Assembly: GCA_965222175.1 (NCBI GenBank)
Contig: OZ244938.1
Coordinates: forward strand, 372,001-436,000
Length of the DNA stretch: 64,000 nucleotides
Direction: 5' to 3'
Source of the DNA: NORP240 sp965222175
Lineage (GTDB): Bacteria; Pseudomonadota; Gammaproteobacteria; Pseudomonadales; Pseudohongiellaceae
Shown: positions 1-7,864 of the stretch, in pieces
Layout of the letters: every line of letters begins with the position of its first letter
Numbering within the stretch: position 1 is the stretch's first letter
Program-made: the position numbers and the translations under genes
The notes under the pieces: generated by a model
Told to the model about the DNA's origin: nothing
Database searches by the model: none
The model's input: only the letters and a program-made list of their open reading frames with translations

Positions 1-434
1 TAACCAGGACCGATATCCGTGTCCAGGCTCATATTGTCGATGTTGTTCAGCCAGCTTCGACCATAGCTGGCGGTGATATCCGTCTGGTAGTCGTAGCCAT
101 TAAACCGGTCATCTTCGTAGGCACCTCGAACCACGAAATAACTGGTTGCTGACATCTCGCGTCGGCTCCTGGCCACGTGGTAGAAACGCTGTGCCGTGGT
201 AGTTCCATTCCGCGAATTGCGCAGCCCGTCCGAGGTCACCTGGTACTCCCAGCCGTTGCGTACCCAGTCCACGGTAACGCCATAGGCGACGTTCCTTTCC
301 TCAGTGTTCCCGGAGGTTAAAATAGCGCCTAGCTCAATCTCGGTAACAAGATCACCGGGTTGTTGAGCCGCGACTTGACCGGTAACCAGTAATAACAGTG
401 AAGACAGGAACAGGAGCCTGTTTTCTGAACGCAT
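1..434 (-). CDS. DUF481 (YdiY-like) outer-membrane protein, C-terminus beyond window
   Basis: Read on the minus strand from ATG at 434, the frame stays open to the window edge, so the 3' part is missing. The N-terminus MRSENRLLFLSSLLLLVTG is a signal peptide ending near VAAQ. The mature start (ELGAILTSGNTEERN, then alternating hydrophobic strands with W, Y and R residues) matches the start of the DUF481 family, the so-called salt-induced outer-membrane beta-barrels. About 144 residues are visible, whereas family members are usually about 230-250. Function of the family is poorly known. The gene lies downstream of a small lipoprotein gene on the same strand, about 165 bp away, so co-transcription is possible but not shown. 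Confidence 0.75.
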   Translation of the reverse strand, partial: MRSENRLLFLSSLLLLVTGQVAAQQPGDLVTEIELGAILTSGNTEERNVAYGVTVDWVRNGWEYQVTSDGLRNSRNGTTTAQRFYHVARSRREMSATSYFVVRGAYEDDRFNGYDYQTDITASYGRSWLNNIDNMSLDTDIGPG

Positions 435-599
435 GAGTGTCTCCCTAAAAATTGCATCAGGTATGAGGTTATCGGACGGATGATGGTTATGTTTACCGGA
501 AAAGCCGGGTTGATTTCGGGAATTGGGGGGGTGGTCCGGGTCTACTTGGCAGCCGGCAGCCTGCCGGTACCGGCCACCGTCTTGAATCCGGAATTGTCG

Positions 600-884
600 C
601 TACTCGGCGGTGCCGTAGCCCGGCAGCTGGTTGAGTACGCCAAGCTGTGATGCCTGCTCGGCGGATCCATACCTCTGTTCGACGGTCATGCAGCGCCGCC
701 GCCGGACCCTGCTGAAGGACCGATTGTCCTCCGAGCAGACTATCATCTGGGCCAGGGGACGGTCGCGGTTGTAATTGGCCAGTTCCGCCAGGCTCATGCG
801 CTCGAAGTTCGGGATGCCGTCACTGCTGGCGGCACAGGATGCCAGGAACAGGCCGGCTAAAAGCAGGCAGGATGCTGTTTTCAT
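600..884 (-). CDS. Small lipoprotein, unknown function
   Basis: A 94-residue protein with a clear lipoprotein signal: MKTASCLLLAGLFLASC with lipobox LASC, predicting lipidation at Cys17. The mature part is short, basic in the middle (RVRRRRC) and has three further cysteines or polar stretches but no domain I recognise. The start codon at 884 is preceded by a purine-rich stretch (aaagaggtc on the minus strand). After the stop, the minus strand carries a CCGGCA-GCC-TGCCGG hairpin around 554-568 that could end transcription, though there is no T run. Confidence 0.6.
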   Translation of the reverse strand: MKTASCLLLAGLFLASCAASSDGIPNFERMSLAELANYNRDRPLAQMIVCSEDNRSFSRVRRRRCMTVEQRYGSAEQASQLGVLNQLPGYGTAE

Positions 885-1400
885 CGGGAAAGACCTCTTT
901 TTTTGGTGACCTGGTTGTTGGTGTTTATTGTTCCAGTGGTCGGTTCAGCCTGTCGGTCCGGGATTTCCCTGATCCGCCCGCTGGCCGCAGGATCAGGCCA
1001 AGGGAGCCGGTGTTTTCCGATGGCCGGGTCATCTTGCCGGTGGTTGCCGTTAATGCGCCGTGAATGCCAGGCCTACTGCCCGACGCGGGCTATCTGCAGG
1101 CGATTACTTCAACGGGTAAAACCGGAGCCATGCCGGAGAAACCGTCGGACAGCCATGGCTTATTATTGTTTTATTGGAAAAGGACAGAAAATAGTAGCTC
1201 CCGGCGCGGAGTCTGACAAGCGGTTCAGTGACCGGACCTGGACCGGAACCGGTTTACGGAATTCCTGGAACCCGGGAGGTTCAAGGCGCGACAGCGACGT
1301 TTCGGGGAATTTGGGCCCGGTATCGTCGTACTTTACGCCGGGTGGCGTTATACTCGAGCTGCTGAATCCTGCTGACCCCTGTGCAGACGAGGAAAACTTC
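885..1400. other. Intergenic region without a convincing gene
   Basis: About 515 bp between the divergent lipoprotein gene and the next plus-strand gene. An open frame runs through it in continuity with the gene at 1401, but its translation is rich in R, G, P and C with no family resemblance, and a better start lies at 1401. A TATACT hexamer near 1349 could be a -10 element for the gene at 1401, but I see no good -35 at 17 bp. Confidence 0.4.
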
Positions 1401-1958
1401 ATGAATAAAGCCTGTTTGAGCGTTTTTAGCACCGTCGCCGACAGCGTCAGTGGCGGATCAGGATCGACGGGGAAAACCGTGCCTGGTGCTATTGCCAGCC
1501 TCGCTTTCCCCTGGGCCGCTCTGATGTTGTTGTTGACCCTGTCCGGCGGCGCCGCGGCCGCCGAAGACGAACCCATTGTCATCGAGGATCTCTCGGTTCC
1601 GGAGTTGCGTGCCCAGATCGAACGCATTCAGACCGAGTTCTACCGGGTCTACAATCTCCTGAACGAAGACGACCGTTTCGATATTATCTGCCACAGTTAC
1701 AAACCCACCGGCTCGAACATCTCCCGGGATGCCTGTGAACCGGATTTCCTGATCAAGCGACGTGGCGATAATGCCAAGGAAAACCAGATGGGTACGGACG
1801 TGCTGGTGAACCAGGAAGCCCTCATTCAGCAGCTGCAACCCGAGTTTGAAATTCTCACCGAGAAGATGAACGCGGTGGCCGCTGAAAGTCAGTATTTTCG
1901 CGAGTTGAACCAGATCCTTGGCATGCTGCGGGAACGCATGACGGAACTTACTAACTGA
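1401..1958 (+). CDS. Exported coiled-coil protein, unknown function
   Basis: 185 residues from the ATG at 1401, preceded by gacgaggaaa as a plausible ribosome site. The frame is open further upstream to 903, but that extension looks non-coding. A long N-region is followed by a hydrophobic segment (FPWAALMLLLTLSGGAAAA), so it is exported or anchored. The mature part is highly acidic and helical (SVPELRAQIERIQTEFYRVYNLLNEDDRFD, here read in two pieces), with a conserved-looking central region containing two cysteines (IICHSY, DACEP) that may form a disulfide. The C-terminal 60 residues look like coiled coil. It ends 122 bp before the dipeptidase start. I do not recognise the family. Confidence 0.55.
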   Translation: MNKACLSVFSTVADSVSGGSGSTGKTVPGAIASLAFPWAALMLLLTLSGGAAAAEDEPIVIEDLSVPELRAQIERIQTEFYRVYNLLNEDDRFDIICHSYKPTGSNISRDACEPDFLIKRRGDNAKENQMGTDVLVNQEALIQQLQPEFEILTEKMNAVAAESQYFRELNQILGMLRERMTELTN

Positions 1959-2080
1959 CCTGCCGGCCGTTGCGGGCGTGTCAGTGGTGCTGTTTTCTGA
2001 CTGTCGATGACGGGGTTAAACGGCCTGCCGCGCAGTCTGCCTGCCACGCAGGGAAATACCAGAAAGGAATGAAACTGCTC

Positions 2081-3331
2081 ATGAGAATGCACCTTGCCCT
2101 GCTGCTGGCGTGCCTGTGGATATCCCCAACCCTGGCGCAGGGAATCTCCGCTGATGCGGATGTCAATGATCTTGAGGAGCGTGCCCGGCAGATACACCAG
2201 CAGGTAATGACCCTTGATACCCACGTCGATATTCCCGTCAGTTTCGCCACCGGAAATGTCGATCCCGCCAGTCGTCCCGGTGCCCAGGTGGATCTCGACA
2301 AGATGGCTGCCGGTGGACTGGACGCCGCCTTCTTCATCGTCTACGTCGGCCAGCTGTTCAGGACACCGGAAAACTATGCCAGGGTGCGCCGGGATGCGCT
2401 GGCCAAGTTCGATGCCATTCACCGCATGACTGACGATCTCTACCCGGAACGAATTGGCCTGGCGACAACTGCCAGTGAGGCAATGACATTGCATGAACAG
2501 GGCAAGCTGGTTGCGTTGATCGGCATAGAAAACGGCTTTGCCATGGGGCAGGACCTGACGGTGCTGGAAGACTTTCGTCGCCGGGGCGCACGCTACATGA
2601 CCCTGGTGCATAACGGGCACAACGATATCGGAGATTCAGCGCAACCGCGGCCACAGTTCGGCGACAGTGCAACGGAACACGGTGGGCTGAGCGACTTTGG
2701 CAATCTTGTCGTTGACGAGTTGAACCGGTTAGGGATCCTGGTGGATGTATCCCACGTATCCCGCCAGACCATGCTGGATGCCACCCGCCGTTCCCGGGCC
2801 CCGGTAATCGCCTCCCACTCCAGCGTTACGGGGGTTGCCAGCCATCCGCGCAACATGGACGATGAACAACTGCTGGCACTGCGTGACAACGGCGGAGTTG
2901 TGCACATCGTCGCCTTCGGTGGCTATGTAAAACCGGTACCGACGGCCAGGATCGCGGCACTGGATGCGCTGCAAGCGCAATTCGGCATCGGTCCCGGCTC
3001 ACCACGCGCCAGCCTTTCCCCCGCAGATCAAGACCGCTATCAGGCCCGGATTGATGAAATCAACGCCACCTGGCCGGCGGCCTCGGTCAGTGATTTTGTC
3101 GATCACATCGACTATGCCGTGAACCTCATTGGTATCGACCACGTAGGCATCTCTTCAGATTTTGGTGGCGGCGGCGGTGTTACCGGATGGGATGACGCCA
3201 CGGAAACCTTTAATATCACCATGGAACTCGTCAGGCGAGGTTACTCGGCCCGGGATATCGGTCTGCTGTGGAGCGGAAATCTTCTGCGCATCCTGGCTGA
3301 AGCCGAATCAATTGCCGCTGACCTTGACTGA
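2081..3331 (+). CDS. Membrane dipeptidase-like zinc peptidase (M19 / renal dipeptidase family)
   Basis: About 416 residues with signal peptide MRMHLALLLACLWISPTLAQ, so periplasmic or lipid-free secreted. M19 family signs: the LDTHVDIP metal motif (HxD), the bridging glutamate in LIGIENG, TLVHNGHND, VDVSHVSRQTM and APVIASHSS supplying metal histidines, and the late SSDFGG motif. Known members hydrolyse dipeptides, often with broad or D-residue tolerance. The frame opens at 1970 and an ATG also lies at 2069, but the AAGGA at 2064-2068 leaves no space for that start; 2081 is better spaced (about 12 nt). The assignment to family is firm; the natural substrate is unknown. Confidence 0.88.
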   Translation: MRMHLALLLACLWISPTLAQGISADADVNDLEERARQIHQQVMTLDTHVDIPVSFATGNVDPASRPGAQVDLDKMAAGGLDAAFFIVYVGQLFRTPENYARVRRDALAKFDAIHRMTDDLYPERIGLATTASEAMTLHEQGKLVALIGIENGFAMGQDLTVLEDFRRRGARYMTLVHNGHNDIGDSAQPRPQFGDSATEHGGLSDFGNLVVDELNRLGILVDVSHVSRQTMLDATRRSRAPVIASHSSVTGVASHPRNMDDEQLLALRDNGGVVHIVAFGGYVKPVPTARIAALDALQAQFGIGPGSPRASLSPADQDRYQARIDEINATWPAASVSDFVDHIDYAVNLIGIDHVGISSDFGGGGGVTGWDDATETFNITMELVRRGYSARDIGLLWSGNLLRILAEAESIAADLD

Positions 3332-3360
3332 TTCCAGATCGAGCCGGTCCCTGTCAATAG

Positions 3361-3858
3361 ATGAAAACCCTGTATCTACTGCGACACGCAAAGTCCAGCT
3401 GGGGACAGCCTGAACTTCGGGACTTCGAACGGCCACTGGCCGGTCGGGGCCTGGCTGATATTGGTAAAATGGGGAAGCGTTTTGTCCAGCAGGGACGAAC
3501 CGTGGAATGCATCATCACCAGCCCGGCAGTCCGCGCCAAGACCACGGCCATGCTGTTTTCCCGGGAAATCGGCTTTCCTGAAGACGCAATCGGTGCAAAC
3601 CCGGAACTCTATTTTGCCGGTGTTGCCATGTTCCTCAAGGCGGTTCACCTGCTGGATGAGAATGTCAGGTCTGCTATGCTGGTGGGACATAATCCGGCCA
3701 TAACCGAATTCGTCAACAAAATGAGTGGATCCGACATCGATAACATTCCCACCAGCGGCCTGGTTGAACTCAGCCTGCCCGCGGAAAACTGGGCCGACGT
3801 CGAATTCGGCGAAGCGAATCTCATCGACTTTGACTACCCGAAGCGAAAACCACAATGA
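3361..3858 (+). CDS. SixA-like histidine phosphatase
   Basis: 165 residues of the histidine phosphatase (phosphoglycerate-mutase-like) superfamily. The N-terminus KTLYLLRHAKSSW carries the catalytic RHA variant of the RHG motif, typical of SixA-type phosphohistidine phosphatases, and MLVGHNP near residue 107 supplies the second catalytic histidine. DFERPLAGRG is another SixA signature. The E. coli relative removes phosphate from phosphohistidine in signalling proteins; the target here is unknown. The gene overlaps the next start by 4 bp (ATGA at 3855), pointing to translational coupling with the cytochrome c gene. Confidence 0.85.
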   Translation: MKTLYLLRHAKSSWGQPELRDFERPLAGRGLADIGKMGKRFVQQGRTVECIITSPAVRAKTTAMLFSREIGFPEDAIGANPELYFAGVAMFLKAVHLLDENVRSAMLVGHNPAITEFVNKMSGSDIDNIPTSGLVELSLPAENWADVEFGEANLIDFDYPKRKPQ

Positions 3859-4418
3859 ACACTGAATCGATAATTGACCCCAGCCAGGGAACACTCCATT
3901 CACAGGACGGACCGATATACCCTGCACGGCCTCCGAGAAAAAAGTGGGACATCGGCGCCAGACTCCCCATGGCACTGCTGGTGTTGCTGGTAACCGCAGG
4001 ATGTCAGGACGACAGTGTCGTGGAAAACACCATTGTCATGGAATCCGCCGACGAGGTTGCTGCCGCGCAGCGCTGGTACAGCAGTGCTCAGGTTGAACGC
4101 GGCGCCAGCGTGTTTGCGCAGCACTGCGCCGACTGCCACGGGGACTCTGCGCAGGGCCTGACTGAAGACTGGCGTACTCGCCTGCCGGATGGATCGTTTC
4201 CACCACCACCGCTGAATGGCTCTGCCCACGCCTGGCATCATCCCCTGGCGCAATTGCTGGATGTGATTAACACCGGCGGGATCCCCTACGGGGGGCAGAT
4301 GCCCCCTTTCGAGGACCAGTTGAGCGACGAGGAAAAAAGCGCGGCGATTGCCTATTTTCAAAGTTTCTGGAACGATGAAATTTACGAGGCCTGGCTGGAT
4401 CGGGGAGGCCTGGATTGA
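3855..4418 (+). CDS. Lipoprotein-type monoheme cytochrome c
   Basis: 187 residues. A lipobox (LLVTAGC) follows a hydrophobic stretch at about residues 38-49, so the true start may be ATG 3969 rather than 3855, though the 4-bp overlap with the upstream gene favours the longer form. The haem site CADCH is near residue 92, in a class I arrangement (GASVFAQHCADCHGDSAQG), and a distal ligand candidate is the Met of GGQMPPF. It is probably a periplasmic, membrane-tethered electron carrier. The next gene starts inside its stop codon. Confidence 0.82.
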   Translation: MNTESIIDPSQGTLHSQDGPIYPARPPRKKWDIGARLPMALLVLLVTAGCQDDSVVENTIVMESADEVAAAQRWYSSAQVERGASVFAQHCADCHGDSAQGLTEDWRTRLPDGSFPPPPLNGSAHAWHHPLAQLLDVINTGGIPYGGQMPPFEDQLSDEEKSAAIAYFQSFWNDEIYEAWLDRGGLD

Positions 4419-5416
4419 GCAGCGCTGCCCGGCTCATGGTCAGGGCGCCACGACTGCTGCCAGCCGTCGTGGCGGTAATGCTGACGCTGACCGCCTGTGC
4501 TCAACAGGCAGGTAGTCGCCTGTCCGAAACCGGGCTGGACCTGGCCACCGTGGACAGCTGGCAATCACCACTCTACACCGGGCATCCCCTGGTTGGTACG
4601 ATCTGGAGTGGCCGGGAAGGACGGCAGATACCCGTGTCGGCGCTGGCTGAGAACCTGGTCAACAGTCGTTACCTGCTCCTGGGTGAAAAGCACGACAACC
4701 CCGATCACCACCGCATTCAGCAGCGCCTCCTGCGCTTTCTGCTGGATCGCGAACTGGTTGCTTCGGTATCGTTTGAAATGCTGGATACCGACAATGATGG
4801 GCAGCTGTCAAACCTGGAGCGGCAGCACGCGGAAACCCTGGATTCTCTTAGAAACGCGCTGCAATGGGACGAACAGGGATGGGACTGGTCCCACTACGGT
4901 CCATTGATAGCAGAACCGGTGGCCGCGGGGGTGGAAGTAAAGTCTGCCAATATCAGCAGTGCCACGGTGTCCGAGGTCTATGCCAGTCAGCCTGATCCCG
5001 ATATCGCCGGCGTACTGGACGCCGATGCCCTGGAACAGCTGAACAGCGAGATTGACGCCAGTCATTGCAACATGTTGCCCGCCAGCCAGTTTCCCGCCAT
5101 GGTGAGAGTACAGCAGGCCCGGGACCGACAGATGGCACTGAGCCTGGGCCATCGGGACCTGGCAGGAAAACTGAATATTCTGGTTGCCGGCAACTATCAT
5201 GTTCGCCGGGATCTGGGCGTTCCGCGATACCTGTTAGCACTGCAACCTGGTGTAGAGCCCGACTCGGTGGTTTCACTGGCGCTGATGGAAGTCAGTCCCG
5301 AGTCCGAGGAACCGGAAGACTACCTGCAGGCATTTTCAGACGAACTGCCTTTCGACTACATCTGGTTTACACCGGCGATAAGCGATGAAGACTACTGCGC
5401 CAGCCTGGCCCGCTAG
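4415..5416 (+). CDS. ChaN-family haem-binding lipoprotein
   Basis: 333 residues. The start is a TTG at 4415, overlapping the upstream TGA, with a strong GGGGAGG ribosome site 6 nt away; ATG 4436 is the alternative. A lipobox occurs in VMLTLTAC. The motif YLLLGEKHDNPDHHRIQ is the hallmark of the ChaN/DUF399 fold, and VAGNYHVRRDLGVP near the C-terminus is the matching late motif. ChaN relatives bind haem and have been linked to iron acquisition. The coupling to a cytochrome c gene fits a haem or redox theme but does not prove it. Confidence 0.85.
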   Translation: MSSAARLMVRAPRLLPAVVAVMLTLTACAQQAGSRLSETGLDLATVDSWQSPLYTGHPLVGTIWSGREGRQIPVSALAENLVNSRYLLLGEKHDNPDHHRIQQRLLRFLLDRELVASVSFEMLDTDNDGQLSNLERQHAETLDSLRNALQWDEQGWDWSHYGPLIAEPVAAGVEVKSANISSATVSEVYASQPDPDIAGVLDADALEQLNSEIDASHCNMLPASQFPAMVRVQQARDRQMALSLGHRDLAGKLNILVAGNYHVRRDLGVPRYLLALQPGVEPDSVVSLALMEVSPESEEPEDYLQAFSDELPFDYIWFTPAISDEDYCASLAR

Positions 5417-5598
5417 CAGTGAAACACCTTTCGAGTCCGCAGGTTTCCCTTTTTTCCGAAAAAAGCCGGCGCCGGTTACCGCCGCCGCCGGATGACTCGA
5501 CATGCGACAGAACTATCAGGGAGGTCGCCGGCGAGTTGGAAAAAGCCGCGGTAACTGAGCTACACTCGACACCCGGACACACATCCCACGGTAAGGCC

Positions 5599-6393
5599 AT
5601 GATCACCACGACTATCAAGCAAGTCCTCCTGTGGAGTTTTCTCCTGATCTCCGGCTATTCTTCAGCCCAGGTACCGCTGCAGGTGGATCCCTACCGACCC
5701 GATTATGATCGCGGTGGTGAATTCAATTTTGTCAGGGTGCAGTTCGATACTTATTACGGTGGAGGATTTCGCGGTTTCGGTGGCTTTGGCGGTGGTACCT
5801 GGGCTATCGATTTCCCCGACGCGGACATGAATTTCCTTCGCGGCGTTTCCCGGCTTACCAATATTCGCGTGATGAGCGACCCCATTGTGCTGCGGCTGGA
5901 TGACGACGGGATCTTCGACTACCCGTTTCTGTATATGCTGGAGGTGGGTCAGGCCGGTGGCGTCAACTTCGCGCCCAAGGAAATAGAGAACCTGAGAGAG
6001 TACCTGCTGCGAGGTGGCTTTCTGTTGATTGACGATTTCTGGGGCACGCAGCAGTGGAACAATTTCCTCACTGCCTTCACCCAGGTGTTTCCGGACCGTC
6101 AGATTGTGCAGTTGCCGCCGGACCACGAAATTTATCACGTCTACTACGATATCGATGGCGCACAGATGATTCCGGCCCTGGGCAGATCGGACCAGTACGG
6201 GGAACAGGACGTGGACTATGCAACCAATCATGCCATTCTTGACGATGAAGGCCGGGTCATGGTCCTGATCAACTGGAACTCGGATATGGGTGATGGCTGG
6301 GAACACACTTACCACCCGGCTTACCCGACACGCTATGCCAACGCTGCCTACCAGTTGGGTATCAACTACCTGATGTACTCTCTTACCCACTGA
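5599..6393 (+). CDS. DUF4159 domain protein, exported
   Basis: 264 residues from ATG 5599 (gtaaggcc just upstream). The frame is open from 5419, but the first 60 residues contain low-complexity R/P sequence, while MITTTIKQVLLWSFLLISGYSSAQ is a clean signal peptide. The mature protein has a Gly/Phe-rich stretch (FRGFGGFGGG), then the DUF4159 pattern: early NFVRV strand, FLRGVSRLTNIRV, YPFLYMLEVG, an LREYLLRGGFLLIDDFWG core and a late YQLGINYLMYSL. These domains resemble glutamine-amidotransferase-like folds, and no function is established. The 5417-5598 gap contains a CCGGCGCCGG palindrome but no clear terminator. Confidence 0.75.
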   Translation: MITTTIKQVLLWSFLLISGYSSAQVPLQVDPYRPDYDRGGEFNFVRVQFDTYYGGGFRGFGGFGGGTWAIDFPDADMNFLRGVSRLTNIRVMSDPIVLRLDDDGIFDYPFLYMLEVGQAGGVNFAPKEIENLREYLLRGGFLLIDDFWGTQQWNNFLTAFTQVFPDRQIVQLPPDHEIYHVYYDIDGAQMIPALGRSDQYGEQDVDYATNHAILDDEGRVMVLINWNSDMGDGWEHTYHPAYPTRYANAAYQLGINYLMYSLTH

Positions 6394-6425
6394 CCCACTG
6401 ACTCAACAGCAGTCCTGACCGGTGT

Positions 6426-7724
6426 TCACGGATGCCATTCATGGGCACCGATATCGTAAGCACCATTGTATGGACGCAGCCTGCCGTCAATGTCGTCCAC
6501 CACCTCGCCGGTCAGTGGTTTCCCGGAATCCAGGGCCTCGCTGTTCGGCGCTGGTCGATAATCTCCTCCAGTGCGATCCACGAACAGGTAGCGCAGATCG
6601 CCGAGCTGTGAATTACCATCATAGCCAAGGTCCTGCCACTGCTGGAGATTAAGCGAGCGCGGCAGATCATCGTTCAATTCAAATCGGTCCATCAGCACGT
6701 TGTAGTTGCTTTCGAAGCCGTCGTCCACCGGCAGCCCCACGGAGATACTGCCGCGGAAACGGTTTTTGTTGAGTATGATGTTATTGAATACCCGGTTGTC
6801 CCGGGTACTGGGTAAATTCAACGCCCAACGGGAGAACCGTCCGTTGACGATGGTGTTGTTAAGCACCTGGTTGGAGTGGGATTGATCGGCGCCGTCGATC
6901 CGGTACAGCGATATGCCACTGGCGTGATTGTCAAACAGCAGGTTATTGCGGATAAGACTGTCAGTGACGCCATCGAGGTTGATGGCGGAACCACCACGCC
7001 GGCCGTTTTCATAAATCACGTTTTTCTCGATCACCGCATGTGATACCAGGCCATCACCTCCCATGCTGGCGTCACCGTTCATATGCACTCCGGCCGCCGC
7101 ATTGTCGAATATCCGGTTGGCCCTGATTGTGGGATAGTCGCTGGAGTTGCTGATGTAAATTCCATGCTGGGTACGTGACCCGGACGCTTCGCAGTTCTCG
7201 ACCAGGGTGTAGTCGCTGAAGTCGGAAAAGATACCCCAGGAGCCGTTATTGCGGAATGTCGAATTCCTTACTTCCACGTGGTCCGACAGGGAGATGCGCA
7301 ACCCGGCGCGCCTGGCATCTTCAATGGTGACTCCGTCCACCTGGACAAAATCGGCTTCTGTGATGTAGAAAGCATCCCTGTTCTCGCCACTGCCAGAAAT
7401 GGTGACTCCTGGCCCTATGGATCTGAAAATTACCGGGTCCGACGCAGTACCCCCTCGCCGGACAACAATTCCTCCGGTATATGTGCCAGGTTGAATGAGA
7501 ACCGTCGTGCCGGCGTCTACGCGCGTGGCGGCAGCATGAATGGAGTTGAAGGCGACAGCATCACCGGTGCCGCAACGACGGATAACAGGCTGATAATCGG
7601 TACAAGCTTCGGTATCCAGTAAATTGTCCACGAACAAAGTCTGGGACAGAAGAGGGGATGTTGACAACAGGCACAGCAGGTACAAACCGCTGATGACGAG
7701 GGTGGACGCTTTAGGGATTGGCAT
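6426..7724 (-). CDS. Exported right-handed parallel beta-helix protein
   Basis: 432 residues from ATG 7724; the open frame extends to 7820, but MPIPKASTLVISGLYLLCLLSTSPLLSQ is the signal peptide. IQPGTYTGGIVVRRGGTASDPVIFRS and the many following repeats (VQVDGVTIEDA, VEVRNSTFRNN, PTIRANRIFDN, SLIRNNLLFDN, NQVLNNTIVNG) are PbH1-type coils about 22 residues long. Such folds are found in pectate lyases, alginate epimerases and related polysaccharide enzymes. It ends with DIDGRLRPYNGAYDIGAHEW, common at the end of choice-of-anchor or beta-helix proteins. The polysaccharide target is unknown. Confidence 0.78.
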   Translation of the reverse strand: MPIPKASTLVISGLYLLCLLSTSPLLSQTLFVDNLLDTEACTDYQPVIRRCGTGDAVAFNSIHAAATRVDAGTTVLIQPGTYTGGIVVRRGGTASDPVIFRSIGPGVTISGSGENRDAFYITEADFVQVDGVTIEDARRAGLRISLSDHVEVRNSTFRNNGSWGIFSDFSDYTLVENCEASGSRTQHGIYISNSSDYPTIRANRIFDNAAAGVHMNGDASMGGDGLVSHAVIEKNVIYENGRRGGSAINLDGVTDSLIRNNLLFDNHASGISLYRIDGADQSHSNQVLNNTIVNGRFSRWALNLPSTRDNRVFNNIILNKNRFRGSISVGLPVDDGFESNYNVLMDRFELNDDLPRSLNLQQWQDLGYDGNSQLGDLRYLFVDRTGGDYRPAPNSEALDSGKPLTGEVVDDIDGRLRPYNGAYDIGAHEWHP

Positions 7725-7864
7725 GGTCGGGCTTCGATGTCTGGGTTTATGGCATGGCTGAAGGGTAGGACGTGGACCCTGGTTTGTCCAGAGATCAGCC
7801 CGGGGTTGCTGTTTTCCCACCGGTTTACCGTCCGCCGATCACCCAGGGCAATGATCCAGCCGGT

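Noticed and set aside
903..1400. Upstream extension of the gene at 1401
   Set aside because: The translation is rich in Arg, Gly, Pro and Cys without family resemblance, while 1401 has a ribosome site and a following signal-like segment.
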